A stretch of 64,000 nucleotides of DNA from Ignavibacteriales bacterium (GCA_016709765.1 JADJMD010000015.1:198873-262872); one strand, 5' to 3'. Positions 26,776-36,991 are shown, numbered from the stretch's first letter. The notes: generated by a model not told the origin, from the sequence alone. Made by a program: numbers and translations.

Positions 26776-29382
26776 TTATTTCATTAAGATCATCTTTTTT
26801 GTTGAACTGAAATTATCCGTTTTTATTGAATATAAATAGACACCATTACTTAAACTTGATGCATCAAATCTTAGATCATACTTTCCAGCTGATTGTGTTT
26901 GATTTACAAGTGTTGATACTTCATTGCCTAGTATATCATATACTTTAATAGTTACAAATGAATTTTGTGGAATACTGTAACTGATTATTGTTGATGGATT
27001 GAATGGGTTTGGATAATTTTGTTCTAATGCAAATACAGACGGTGCTGTTAAATCTACATTTAGAATATTCGAATATTCAAACGATCCATCAAAATCCACT
27101 TGCTTAAGTCTGTATGAATAACTTCCTACTGGCAACTTAGAATCTGTGAATGAATAGTTCTGTATTTCTGTTGTAGTTCCTTTCCCTCTAACAAAACCGA
27201 TACTTACAAAACTTTCACCTGATTTTCTTTGTATTTCAAATCCGTTGTTATTTGTTTCTGTAGCAGTTGACCAACTAAGGCTTACATCTGAGCCTTTAAC
27301 ATTAGCTGTAAACGCACTTAATTCAACAGGAACGACTCCTTGATTTAGGGAAATGACCGTTCCATTTGGAAGTGCTGCAAACAAACCAAATGCTGCTCCA
27401 TTTTGATTGCCCGAAGGGTTAAGGAACCCAGAAGCAAAAACTGCTGCAGCTCCGCCGCTTAATCCCGCCAACGGGGCTATAAAGGAGGCAACCAATGTTG
27501 TCCCATCTGCCAGATATAGATCAAGAGTGTAATTACCTGCAGGTACAGAGAAATAAGGAGTTAGATCTCCATAAGCTGCGTCATTAACTAATACAAGGTT
27601 ACCTGCTTCTCTTGCTTTTACATCAACTGTCGGTGCATCTGTAGATCCGTGTAATACAAATAAATCAACATCAGAACCAACTGCCGTTTCTCTAGCCATT
27701 GTTTTTACTAAAAGGGTAAATCCTGTATTTCTTCCATCAGGATTTGGTAAATAACCACCGGTTAACAATCCATTAGCAATTACAACATATTTTTCATCAG
27801 CAGAAAGTATTACAGGAAAATTTGCCAATGTATCATTTACAGATGTGCTGTTACCAGGGGCAACACCTATGTTTAATGTAACGCCCGCAGGAAGATCAAT
27901 AAACGGAGTTGCTGTTCTAAAAGCAAAATCAGGAATTGCTAAAGCATCATTTACATAAACATCCACACTACCAGCCAATACATCTGCCGAGTTGTGAATA
28001 ACCTGTACTCTTGCACTAGGAGCTGTGGCTGCAGGCAATTGAACAACAGTTCCGTTTGCTAAAGCTGCAAACAAACCAAAGGCTGCTCCATTTTGATTTG
28101 ATGTTGGATCAAGGAAACCAGAGGCAAATACTGCTGCTGATCCACCACCTAAACCGGTTAGCGGTGCAGTGAATGATGCTACATAGTTAACACCGTTACC
28201 AAGATATAAATCTAAAGTTATACTTTGCGCAGGCGCTGTAAGATAAGGGGTTATATCACCATAAGCTGCATCATCAACTATTGTTGCGCTGGATAGTTCG
28301 CGAACTTTTACATCAACAGTTGGCGCATCTGTTGATCCGTGCAATACAAATAAATCAACACCCGAGCCCGTTCCAACTTCTTGCGCCATGGGCTTTACAA
28401 ATAATGTAAAGTCTGTGCTTCTACTATCAGGGTTTGGAGCGTATCCGGAAGTTAAAACTCCATTTGCAAATACTACATATTTTTCACCACTGGCTAAAAC
28501 AACCGGAAAATTCTTCAATGTATCATTTACTGATGTACTATTACCCGGAGCCACACCAATATTTAATGTAACACCAGCAGGCAAATCAATAAATGGTGTT
28601 GCAGAACGAAATTCAAAATCTGGAATTGCCAATGCATCATTAACATAAATATCTACACTGCCGGCTAGAACATCTGCAGAATTATGAATGACTTGTACTC
28701 TTGCTGTATTGGATTGTCCTGAAGTAACAATAAAATGATCAACCCAAACATTATCAGAGTTATTTCCTAATGGTCCTCCGTCTACAATGTAATAATTAAC
28801 AGCGGCATAAATTTGTGATCCTGCAAATGCAGAAAGATCAAAAGCATATCTATTCCAGGCGCCAATCGGGCCACTTACTAAGAAGTATGCTATTTCTGTA
28901 AAACTACTTGGATTTTGATCAGTTGTTGAAATTAAAACTTTTAAAGAATCCGGGTATGTTCCACCAATTGAACCAGCATAAAAAATCAAGCTATCACCAG
29001 ATGCAATTGTTGGAATTTGTGGACTAATTAACCATTCATCTATCAACCCACTGCTGTTTGCATTTGTATAATTACTGAACCAAAAACTTTGTCCAGCTTG
29101 TGGAATTACGTTTCCGCCAGTAAAAGTTATTAGTTGTTCAAAAGTGTAGGCTGATCCGCTCCCATCGTTATCTATTACAAGCCAATTAGATGGTTGAATC
29201 AAAGTGTTAAATGTTTCTTCCCATTTGATGTTTCCTTCAGCAAAATTGGGCTTTATTGTTGTAGGCTTAAAGTCTGAACTATTGGGAAGCCTTAAGCTTC
29301 TTGTGTTTGCATCCTGTGCAAAAATATTGGGCGTAATTGCAAAAATTACAATTACCAGCAAAAAGTTTAGGAATTTGTTCAT
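26776..29382 (-). CDS. T9SS-secreted protein with MAM-like domain and tandem DUF4397 repeats
   Basis: 868 residues. A signal peptide (MNKFLNFLLVIVIFAITPNIFAQ) is followed by a choice-of-anchor / cleaved-adhesin-like jelly-roll (about residues 50-215, with WFSNYTNANSSGLIDEWLISP). Two long DUF4397 repeats follow, each opening with ARVQVIHNSADVLAGSVD and closing with NQNGAAFGLFAAL. Next is a module beginning VPVELSAF ... LSWSTATETNNNGFEIQRK, the linker QNYPNPFNPST, and a T9SS C-terminal domain ending TKKMILMK. The domain directs export across the outer membrane and surface anchoring. Likely a surface adhesin or structural protein; ligand unknown. A sister gene with the same C-terminus follows upstream at 29620. 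Confidence 0.85.
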   Translation of the reverse strand: MNKFLNFLLVIVIFAITPNIFAQDANTRSLRLPNSSDFKPTTIKPNFAEGNIKWEETFNTLIQPSNWLVIDNDGSGSAYTFEQLITFTGGNVIPQAGQSFWFSNYTNANSSGLIDEWLISPQIPTIASGDSLIFYAGSIGGTYPDSLKVLISTTDQNPSSFTEIAYFLVSGPIGAWNRYAFDLSAFAGSQIYAAVNYYIVDGGPLGNNSDNVWVDHFIVTSGQSNTARVQVIHNSADVLAGSVDIYVNDALAIPDFEFRSATPFIDLPAGVTLNIGVAPGNSTSVNDTLKNFPVVLASGEKYVVFANGVLTSGYAPNPDSRSTDFTLFVKPMAQEVGTGSGVDLFVLHGSTDAPTVDVKVRELSSATIVDDAAYGDITPYLTAPAQSITLDLYLGNGVNYVASFTAPLTGLGGGSAAVFASGFLDPTSNQNGAAFGLFAALANGTVVQLPAATAPSARVQVIHNSADVLAGSVDVYVNDALAIPDFAFRTATPFIDLPAGVTLNIGVAPGNSTSVNDTLANFPVILSADEKYVVIANGLLTGGYLPNPDGRNTGFTLLVKTMARETAVGSDVDLFVLHGSTDAPTVDVKAREAGNLVLVNDAAYGDLTPYFSVPAGNYTLDLYLADGTTLVASFIAPLAGLSGGAAAVFASGFLNPSGNQNGAAFGLFAALPNGTVISLNQGVVPVELSAFTANVKGSDVSLSWSTATETNNNGFEIQRKSGESFVSIGFVRGKGTTTEIQNYSFTDSKLPVGSYSYRLKQVDFDGSFEYSNILNVDLTAPSVFALEQNYPNPFNPSTIISYSIPQNSFVTIKVYDILGNEVSTLVNQTQSAGKYDLRFDASSLSNGVYLYSIKTDNFSSTKKMILMK

Positions 29383-29551
29383 AATTGTCTCCTTTTAATT
29401 ATAGTTAATTAGTTGTTTTTAGATAGATCAAGATCTATAATCAAAACGGAGAATAGAAATTTAAAGTTCCCTCGAAAAAAAATTTTGCTTTGGGAACTTA
29501 TTACACTTAGATGCTGTTTAGATAAGTTATTTTAAAAGCTAAGTTAATAAA

Positions 29552-29583
29552 TAAAATAAAAAGGCACGATTGCTCGTGCCTTA
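29552..29583 (-). terminator. Terminator hairpin GGCACGA-TTGC-TCGTGCC
   Basis: AAGGCACGA TTGC TCGTGCCTT followed on the minus strand by TTTATTTTATT. It lies 38 bases after the T9SS gene ending at 29620. Near-identical hairpins follow the T9SS genes ending at 42466 and 44241. Confidence 0.85.
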
Positions 29584-29619
29584 AAAGAATCCATCCTGAA
29601 TTCTTAATGATTATCAAAA

Positions 29620-31365
29620 TTATTTCATTAAAATCATTTTCTTTGTTGAATTGAAATTATCTGCTTTTATGCTGTAAAAGTATACTCCATTGCTCAAGTT
29701 TGATGCATCAAATCTTAGATCATACTTTCCTGCTGATTGTGTTTGATTAACAAGTGTTGCAACTTCATTTCCAATTATGTCATAAACCTTTAGCGTTACA
29801 AATGAATTTTGCGGAATGCTGTAACTAATTATTGTTGATGGATTGAATGGGTTTGGATAATTCTGCTCTAAAGCGAATACAGAAGGGGCAGTAACTTCAA
29901 CTTCAACGATTTCTGAATAAGCAAACTCACCATTGAAATCAATTTGTTTTAATCTATAGTAAAATTTTCCATTGCTTACAGAGTTATCGATATATGAATA
30001 ACTTTGTGGTTCCGTTGTTGTACCGAATCCAGGAACAAATGCGATATTAGTAAAATTAATTCTATCGGAACTTTTTTGAATTTGAAATCCGGAATTATTT
30101 ATCTCAGTTGCTGTATTCCAGTTAAGCACCACATTGCCATTAACGTTTGATCCAACAAACGAAGTTAGCTCAACAGGTACTATTGAAAAATCAATTAAAT
30201 TTACGTACTGTGCACTGATACCGGATACAATATTTCTAACAAGTGCGCCGGTAGTATCATCTATTTCTGCTATAAAAGATCCATTAGTAACGATATAATT
30301 TCCACCAGGCAACTGATAACATCCACGCAAACCTGTAACTGCGTTAAACGAGTTTAGCAGTGTTCCAGTTGAGTTGTAAATATACAACGCGGATGGAATT
30401 GAAAATCCCGCAACACAAATATTACCATTAGATGATTCAAACATTTGTTGAGGAAATGCTATGCTTGGAATAAAATTATCAATATAATTGCCATTCAAAT
30501 CATAACGATGTGCTGCATTGCTTGTGCTTGCAGTTACCAAACAATCGTTTGTTCTAAAAAGGATATCGAACGGACTGTTTAATCCCCCGGCACCTATAGC
30601 AATAAAATTGCCAAGATAATTTCCGACTGCATCAAACTCTGCTATTCCATTTTGATTTCCACTGCTACCAACCGTTACTACCATATTTCCGTTTGGTCTA
30701 AAATTGTGTCCACGGATATTATCAAGAATAGCTGTATTAACGCCCGCAACTGGGGCAAAAAATCCGAGATATGTTCCCGCTGTATCATACTTTTGGACAA
30801 GGTCATCAGCTTGATCTGAGAGAGTTAAAAAGCCGTACGGTGATAATCTTATTTGCTTAGGCGATGATAAGTTAGTTGGATCAAGAATAAAAGCATTATC
30901 AACCAAATCGCCGGTTATTGCATCAAGAAGTACAACTGCATCCGTTGTCCAATCTGGAATAGCAAGGTAAGATGTTGATACTCCTCTATTTAAAATGCTT
31001 GAGTAACCGAGTGAAGGGTTTTGGATAGGTTGATTTGAATAGTGGACTCTTGCTTTGGATATATCATAATCTCTTTGAATCTCTACCCAATATGCAACGC
31101 TTCCACTAATAGCATCTTTAACATTGTTAACTACAGCATAAACAACTTTTCCATTTTCAATTCCTCTTGCTTCGATAAAAACCCCATCTGCAGTGTAGAT
31201 TGTATGAGGCAATCCTAACTTATCCGCAAGTTTTCTTGCATCAAAAACAAGTTGAGAGTTCTCTTCTGCAGAGATAGTAAGTTCTGAATATGTAATTCTA
31301 CTCTGAACCTGGGCAAAAACCAGAGAAAAAGAAAAAATAACAAATAGAAATGTAAACAGTTTCAT
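29620..31365 (-). CDS. T9SS-secreted protein, beta-propeller-like
   Basis: The start at 31365 is preceded by AGAGGT and opens a signal peptide (MKLFTFLFVIFSFSLVFAQ); the reading frame extends upstream to 31461 without a signal. The product is 581 residues. The central part has repeated blade-like blocks (YDTAGTYLGFFAPVAG, FDAVGNYLGNFIAIGAG, YDLNGNYIDNFIPSIAF, YNSTGTLLNSFNAVTG) spaced about 45 residues, as in NHL/SMP-30-type propellers. Then come the VPVELTSF ... WNTATEINNSGFQIQK module, QNYPNPFNPST and a T9SS domain ending TKKMILMK, very close to that of the 26776 gene. Function unknown; extracellular or surface-bound. Confidence 0.82.
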   Translation of the reverse strand: MKLFTFLFVIFSFSLVFAQVQSRITYSELTISAEENSQLVFDARKLADKLGLPHTIYTADGVFIEARGIENGKVVYAVVNNVKDAISGSVAYWVEIQRDYDISKARVHYSNQPIQNPSLGYSSILNRGVSTSYLAIPDWTTDAVVLLDAITGDLVDNAFILDPTNLSSPKQIRLSPYGFLTLSDQADDLVQKYDTAGTYLGFFAPVAGVNTAILDNIRGHNFRPNGNMVVTVGSSGNQNGIAEFDAVGNYLGNFIAIGAGGLNSPFDILFRTNDCLVTASTSNAAHRYDLNGNYIDNFIPSIAFPQQMFESSNGNICVAGFSIPSALYIYNSTGTLLNSFNAVTGLRGCYQLPGGNYIVTNGSFIAEIDDTTGALVRNIVSGISAQYVNLIDFSIVPVELTSFVGSNVNGNVVLNWNTATEINNSGFQIQKSSDRINFTNIAFVPGFGTTTEPQSYSYIDNSVSNGKFYYRLKQIDFNGEFAYSEIVEVEVTAPSVFALEQNYPNPFNPSTIISYSIPQNSFVTLKVYDIIGNEVATLVNQTQSAGKYDLRFDASNLSNGVYFYSIKADNFNSTKKMILMK

Positions 31366-31488
31366 TTTGTACCTCTTATTTAATTGTTGAAAATAATTAA
31401 AGGACTTTGTTTGAACGCTCAATCTGGTTATAAAAATGACAAAATTATATATATAAATCAATCGATTGAGTTAATTAGTTTTTGGGAG

Positions 31489-32054
31489 TCACAATTCACT
31501 GTGTCTAAAACAACTTATTAAATGATCATTTACCATCCCAGTTGCTTGCATGTGCGCATAGATAATAGTTGAACCAACAAACTTGAATCCTCGTTTTTTC
31601 AGATCTTCACTTATCAAATCAGAAAGTTCTGTTCTTGCTGGCAGTTCTTTTATTGATTTGAATTTATTTTTATTGGTTTACAGTTTACAAATCCCCAAAT
31701 GTATTTATCAAAGGTTCCAAATTCTTTTCTTACTTCTAAAAATGCTTTTGCATTTGTCACTGCTGAATTTATTTTCAACTGATTTCGAATGATTCCAGCA
31801 TTCTTCATTAAAGAATTAATTTTTCGTTTATCATATTTAGCAACTTTGTTAAAATCAAAATTATCAAATGCTTTTCGAAAGTTTTGTCTTTTATAAAGAA
31901 TTGTTCTCCAGCTTAATCCAGCTTGAAAACCCTCCAGTAATAAAAATCCAAAAAGCTTTTTATCGTTGTGGATTGGTAATCCCCATTCTTTATCGTGATA
32001 TTTAATATATAAGTCATCTTGGGCTGGCCAGGGACAGCGAGTCATATTTTTCAT
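31489..32054 (-). CDS. tag: DNA-3-methyladenine glycosylase I (frameshifted)
   Basis: One missing A near 31672 truncates the frame; repaired it gives 188 residues, normal for Tag. Recognisable segments are RCPWPAQDDLYIKYHDKEWG (start of the family), GFQAGLSWRTILYKRQNFRKAF with the base-pocket aromatic residues, FGTFDKYIWGFV, and the C-terminal DLKKRGFKFVGSTIIYAHMQATGMVNDH, with zinc-site Cys and His at both ends (CPW; NDH). It removes 3-methyladenine from alkylated DNA to start base-excision repair. It is a single gene on the minus strand. Confidence 0.93.
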
Positions 32055-32206
32055 TTACAAATCCTCAGTTTGATTCTTGTACCTAGTATAAATTAAATAA
32101 TTATTTAATAAACAACTAAAAATAATTTAACAACTATTTGTGCATGATCAAACATATTTCAATTTTTGAAGTGTCGCTATAAAACAATCAAAATAGGAGC
32201 AATTTT

Positions 32207-33015
32207 ATGAAAAAGATATTTTTTGTTCTTCCATTAGTTTTACTTATTGTTGGTTTTACTGCTGAACGTATTATTAATGACAAGTTAAAAGCTTACTTCA
32301 GCAATTTAAAACTGATGAAGATGCGGCTAAATCCAATGTTTTTTATGCTATATCTGGTCCATCATTTTATATCCCCAATGTAAAAGTGATAAAAGATCTT
32401 GCCTTTGGTGACAGAATATCTTTAATTCAATCTATTGGAATAAATGTAAAAGAATATACTGCTTCAAAAGATTTTATTGCAAAGTATAATCAATTAAGAG
32501 AAGACAGAAAACCAACTCCGCCAGAGGCTCCAAAATATTCGGCTCAATTAAAACAGGAGCAGAAAGAAAGCTTAAAGAATAGCATTGCTGAAATGGAAAA
32601 ATCAAAATCACAAGCAGCTAAAGATCAACAAAGTATGTTTGATGAAATATTAAAAACCCTAAAACAACAATTAACTGATATGGATGATCCTAACAAATCA
32701 ATGTATACCCCAGAGATGGACGAGTACATAAAGCAAAGTTATCAGATGCAGGTTGATGATTATAATAACAAAGTAGCTGAATGGAAAAACGAGTATCCTG
32801 AAAATAATCCAAAACCAATGATAAAAAATTGGTTAAAAATGTTTTTAGAAAAATCTGCGGATATAAACTTTGATGCAAAAACTGTAAAAGGAAAGGATGG
32901 ATTGTATAAATTTGTTGATCAACAATATGAATACAAAGACAGCCAATGGAAACTTTATTATAGAGCTGGCAAAGAATCTGTTGCTGCTGCAAAACATTTG
33001 CGCAAAACTGGTTAA
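32207..33015 (+). CDS. Hypothetical exported, Lys/Gln-rich helical protein (frameshifted)
   Basis: The ATG at 32207 has an AGGAGC ribosome-binding site. A missing T near 32300 shifts the frame; repaired the product is 269 residues. It begins with one hydrophobic helix (MKKIFFVLPLVLLIVGF), then the blocks FYAISGPSFYIPNVKVI, a long charged coiled-coil-like stretch (about residues 100-190, EQKESLKNSIAEMEKSKSQA) and a C-terminal part ending AAKHLRKTG. I do not recognise a family. It stands alone between tag and a lipoprotein gene. Confidence 0.6.
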
Positions 33016-33128
33016 GTGAATTAAAATAAATCTCTTAAAATTTAGTTGCATAAGTTATCAATTACTATGTTTTTCTTTATTAACCAATAACATAGTTTTA
33101 ATTTTACAATAACAATCGAAATGTAAGT

Positions 33129-33636
33129 ATGAAATATTTAGGGTTTATTACAATAGTAATTTTGGTTTTGGCCGGGTGTTCAAAAGATGATAGCTCAAAT
33201 CCTGTTACCTCGGATAAAAATGCCACAGGTTTTGTAAGAGGAGATTTAAAATGGTTCTAACTGGTACGCAAATAAGATTATCACAAGTAAAAGCGGAAAC
33301 ACCCGGACTGTTAAAGCTACATTAGATTTTACAAATGACCCTGTATACACAACTTCAACTCTTGAGTTTAAGATAAGCGTTAGTCAATCCGGAATTTTTG
33401 GAATTGGAGAAGACGAGCCAGGATTTCAATATGTCATCAAGGCATATTATAAGCTGATTTCCCGCAGCGGAACTAATGACGAGAACTACAAAGCATACTA
33501 CGATAACATTAGTTTTTTAACTATCAATAGAATTACAGATAAAGATCTTGATGCTATTTTTACATTTACTGCGCGCACTGATGATTCATTAAAAACAGTT
33601 GTATTCACCAATGGATCTATACAGATAAACTACTAA
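33129..33636 (+). CDS. Hypothetical small lipoprotein (frameshifted)
   Basis: A lipoprotein signal (MKYLGFITIVILVLAGC) starts at 33129. The frame breaks after GDLKWF near 33258; removing one T restores about 168 residues that continue WYANKIITSKSGNTRTVKATLDF and end SIQINY. The mature part looks like an all-beta fold with alternating Thr/Ser strands. The intact reading after one-base repair, a consistent stop and the lipobox support a real gene. Function unknown. Confidence 0.6.
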
Positions 33637-33795
33637 ACTAAGTTTGTAAAATTCTTAAGACGTATATCACAAACCGAGTAATATTGCTTGATCGGGTTAT
33701 ATTTTGTACAAATATGTGATTTCTACCAAAACATAAATCAAATTCTTACCCCATATTTAACGCACATTTATTTTATACTTTCTAGGAATCTCAAA

Positions 33796-34715
33796 ATGCA
33801 AACCATACTAGGTTCATCCGGTATAATAGGTACAGAGCTTGCCAAAGCTTTAACTAAATATACGGACAAGATCAGACTTGTAAGCCGCAAGCCCAAACGT
33901 GTAAATCCAACAGATCAACTATTTGTTGCTGATCTTACAAATGCACAACAAGTTTTATCCGCTGTTGATGGTTCTCAAGTTGTCTATCTAACCGTTGGAC
34001 TTCAATACAAAATCAGCGTTTGGCAAAAACAATGGCCAGTAATTATGCAAAATGTTATTGATGCTTGTAAAACACACAAAGCTAAACTTGTTTTCTTTGA
34101 TAATGTTTATGCTTATGGTTTGGTAAATGGATGGATGAGAGAAGATACACGTATCAATCCAACTAGTAAAAAGGAGAAGTGAGAGCGCAAATTGCACAAA
34201 TGATTATGAGGGAAGTAGAAGGTGGAAACCTGGATGCGATTATAGCAAGAGCAGCAGATTTTTATGGTCCGAACACTCCACTAAGTTTTGCCACCGTAAC
34301 TGTATTTGATAATTTTAAGAAGGGAAAAAAAGCGCAATGGTTTATTGATGCGAATAAAAAACATTCGATGACTTACACTCCCGATGCAGGAAAAGCAACA
34401 GCACTTTTAGGAAATACGAATTCAGCCTACAATCAAATCTGGCATTTACCAACCGATAAAAATGTTTTAACAGGTAAGGAATTTATTGAGATTGCAGCAA
34501 AAGCATTTAGTGCTAAACCAAATTACACGGTTTTGAAAATGTGGATGATAAAAATGGTTGGATTGTTCATTCCTATTGTAAAAGAAAGTATTGAAATGCT
34601 ATATCAAAACGAGTACGATTATTTATTTGACAGCACTAAGTTTGAAAAAGCATTTAATTTTGTCCCAATAAGTTATAAAGATGGTATTGCAGAAACTGTA
34701 AAATCAATGAAATAA
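33796..34715 (+). CDS. NAD-dependent epimerase/dehydratase family protein (frameshifted)
   Basis: One missing G near 34175 splits a 306-residue product. The extended short-chain dehydrogenase fold starts at MQTILGSSGIIGTELAKAL (dinucleotide loop GxxGxxG). VFFDNVYAYG supplies the family strand ending in the Tyr of the active site, and the sequence continues RAADFYGPNTPL and YNQIWHLPTDK. The upstream frame extends to 33688 without a ribosome-binding site, so I chose the internal ATG with AGGA upstream. Substrate unknown; probably a sugar or small-metabolite reductase in the cytoplasm. Confidence 0.85.
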
Positions 34716-34716
34716 A

Positions 34717-35235
34717 TTAAAATAATTTACCCCAGCCAGCTTTTGGTTTTCCCAGCCAAACCCAAGCAATAAAATCTGTTATTGGTGGTTCGCCACCAAG
34801 TTCTCGTAAGCGAGTATTAATTTGGGCGCGATGATATGTGCTGTGAGAAGCTACTTGAAGTATTGTTTCTTCAAGTGTTGCAGGTACAACTTTCTTTCCA
34901 ATTCTTCTTTCCATAAAAACAGACCATGGAATTTGAACTAATTTGTCTTTATCAAATTCATTTTGCAATGAGAAAAAATCGTTTAGCTTTTGTTGATATT
35001 CAAATCCCCATTTTGCAATTGACTTAAGATCAGCAAACTCTTCAGGTTTGGGAATTTCCCTTGGTGATTCATTCCACAAAAACAAAAAGGCATATTGTAC
35101 TTGATGGATATGATATAGAAGCTTTTTAATTCTTTCATCTTTGTCAGATTCTGAAAATGATAAAACTTTTTTCCAGACCTCTGCATCTGCCCACTTCATA
35201 TGGTTAAATAAGGTTTCTATTGCGCCCGATTTCAT
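34717..35235 (-). CDS. DinB-family protein
   Basis: 172 residues forming the DinB four-helix fold: FNHMKWADAEVWKKVL near the start, FLFLWNESPREIPKPEEF, and the third metal-ligand helix VASHSTYHRAQINTRLRELG with HSTYHR. The three histidines of the family's divalent-metal site are present (in HMKWAD, HQVQYAF and HSTYHRAQ). DinB proteins are thiol transferases or unknown-function hydrolases. It converges with the epimerase gene with only one base between stops. Confidence 0.82.
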   Translation of the reverse strand: MKSGAIETLFNHMKWADAEVWKKVLSFSESDKDERIKKLLYHIHQVQYAFLFLWNESPREIPKPEEFADLKSIAKWGFEYQQKLNDFFSLQNEFDKDKLVQIPWSVFMERRIGKKVVPATLEETILQVASHSTYHRAQINTRLRELGGEPPITDFIAWVWLGKPKAGWGKLF

Positions 35236-35245
35236 ATTAATTCTT

Positions 35246-35491
35246 TCAGCAGTTTTTATTAAAAATTATATTATCTAGTTCCACCATATCATCCAGCCGA
35301 ATAATTTTTCCATCAATGGTTTTAAGAAACTCAATTTTATCCTTTGAAAATAAATCCGCAATTACACATTCAATTATCTCGTTTTCATTATTATCATTTG
35401 TATAAGAAAGCTTAATGACTTGTTTTCTTAAAGCCCGGAGTTCCAGTTCATCATAAAGTTCACACGCAATAGGTTTATACTCTTTGCTCAT
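35246..35491 (-). CDS. Rof-type Rho-binding antiterminator
   Basis: 81 residues from the ATG at 35491; an upstream start at 35515 lies inside the preceding gene. The opening YKPIACELYDELELRALR matches the YxPIxCxxYDxLEL signature of Rof/YaeO (PF07073), followed by a short Sm-like beta barrel (ECVIADLFSKDKIEFLK, IIRLDDMVELDNI). In Escherichia coli Rof binds Rho and blocks its RNA site. The gene overlaps nothing but sits 2 bases from the YdeI-like gene, so it is probably in the same transcript. Activity here is inferred from homology. Confidence 0.75.
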   Translation of the reverse strand: MSKEYKPIACELYDELELRALRKQVIKLSYTNDNNENEIIECVIADLFSKDKIEFLKTIDGKIIRLDDMVELDNIIFNKNC

Positions 35492-35493
35492 AT

Positions 35494-36108
35494 TTATTTC
35501 TTCATGTACTTCCAATTACGTGATTTTCCTTCAGCCATCCACTCAATCGCGGTTTCAATTCTGCGGTTCTTTGTGTCCTCAGTTTTTGCGTCAGTAATCC
35601 ATTCAGCATACTCTCTTTTGTGTGATGGACTAAAATCTTCGAAAGTTTTAACTGCTTTTTTGTTTTTCTTTAATTGTTTTAGAAAATAACCTGGAATATC
35701 AATTTCTTTTTTTGAAGTTGGAGATTTTTTATAGAAAAGTTTGATTCCTTTTTCATTTAACATCATTGCTTCTTTAATGTGTGCACTAACTTTTTTATCC
35801 GCTGGAAGATCTTTTAATGACGTAATCTTTCCATAATGTCCCATCGCAGATTTAGATTTAGCAGTTGCAACAAAATTTTTATCTTTAATTAATGAGGCTT
35901 TCCAAAAACTAAAAGCACAATGCTTTTTAAACGAAGCCATACTGCACATCATCCCCTTGTAATCAAAATGAGGAAAACCCCACTTTATTTTTTCTTCAAC
36001 ATCCGGGCAACCAGTATGCACCAATTTTCTAAAATGAATTAAAAGAGGTCTTGCAAACTCTGCTGCTTTTGAAATATATAAATCAACCTTAGGCTCCTTA
36101 TATCCCAT
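35494..36108 (-). CDS. YdeI/OmdA-family protein (DUF1801 plus OmdA domain)
   Basis: 204 residues. The N-terminal DUF1801 domain shows DVEEKIKWGFPHFDYKGMMCSMASFKKHCAFSFW-type segments (EEKIKWGFPHFDY near residue 35). The C-terminal OmdA-like region carries IDIPGYFLKQLKKNKKAVKTF, FSPSHKREYAEWI and KNRRIETAIEWMAEGK, the YdeI hallmark. These proteins are linked to resistance phenotypes and stress in some bacteria but have no defined biochemistry. It is followed 2 bases later by the Rof-like gene. Confidence 0.85.
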   Translation of the reverse strand: MGYKEPKVDLYISKAAEFARPLLIHFRKLVHTGCPDVEEKIKWGFPHFDYKGMMCSMASFKKHCAFSFWKASLIKDKNFVATAKSKSAMGHYGKITSLKDLPADKKVSAHIKEAMMLNEKGIKLFYKKSPTSKKEIDIPGYFLKQLKKNKKAVKTFEDFSPSHKREYAEWITDAKTEDTKNRRIETAIEWMAEGKSRNWKYMKK

Positions 36109-36119
36109 AAATATTCTTT

Positions 36120-36580
36120 CTATTTATCCCACTTTTGAAGTTCTATCATATTACCTTCCGGATCTTTTACATAACACCATGTTACTTTTTTTCCCATCTG
36201 ATCTTTTTAATGAAATTGTTTTCCCTACTTTATTTCCGCCGTTTTCAATAACCATTTTATAAGCAATATTAACATTATTTACTTCAAATGCGAGATGAGT
36301 TAATCCTGGAGTATTTACTTTTCGGTTTTGTTTTTTAAGTACTGGAGAATATGAAAATATTTCTAAAGTCGGTCCGTTTGTTTTATAACCTGGCAATCGA
36401 AGATGAACGCCACGTAATAACACGTTTTTAATGTTAACAGCAGAATCTAAATCTTTTCCATTATACTTTCTAATTGGTGGAACGATTGAACATCCAAATA
36501 CTTTGATATAAAAATCTGCAAGTCGTTTCCAATTTTTTGCAACAATGTTTGTGTGGACGTATTTGATTTTTTAATGACAT
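36120..36580 (-). CDS. VOC (glyoxalase/bleomycin-resistance) family protein (twice frameshifted)
   Basis: Removing one extra A near 36568 and one near 36190 gives 152 residues from the ATG at 36580 (GGAG upstream). The vicinal-oxygen-chelate pattern is clear: IKYVHTNIVAKNWKRLADFYIKVFG at the N-terminus with the first metal His, GLTHLAFEVNNVN with the second, and DGKKVTWCYVKDPEGNMIEL with the closing Glu. Such enzymes act on small electrophiles or bind antibiotics. It lies 11 bases from the YdeI-like gene. Only the middle part is visible as an intact frame. Confidence 0.78.
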
Positions 36581-36711
36581 TAATATTCTCCATTCCGAAT
36601 TAGTATTAAGCCAAAATTAAATAACAATAAACTTATCAGAAAATTACTATTTCCCATCTAGTTGTTTTAAGATTTATAATTCTTCTATTACCAAATTCCG
36701 AAAATAGTTTA

Positions 36712-36950
36712 CTATTCGTCTTCGGGAAGGGCTTTAAATTCTTGTTTCTTGTCTGCAAACCATTTATTCATAGCATCAGGATCTTTCATTAATTCCATCA
36801 TTTCATTCATCTTTTTAATATGTGCCTCATCACCCTTCTGAAACATATCCAGACCATGCTTTTACTCAATTCAGCTATTTCCTCAAAACTGTCAGTTTTA
36901 AATCTTTTATTACAAGCCCCAGCAAGTTGATTACAAGTCATCGTTTTCAT
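36712..36950 (-). CDS. Small DUF1059-like protein (frameshifted)
   Basis: Adding one A near 36859 gives 79 residues from the ATG at 36950: MKTMTCNQLAGACNKRF, FEEIAELSKKHGLDMF, HIKKMNEMMELMKDPDAM and EFKALPEDE. The TCxxL.GAC start and SKKHG block resemble short proteins filed under DUF1059. It is too short and too broken to show up as a normal reading frame, but the repaired frame, start and stop are consistent. Function unknown. Confidence 0.6.
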
Positions 36951-36991
36951 TTTTTATGCTTCCTATAAATATTTGTATAGAATTCTTTATG

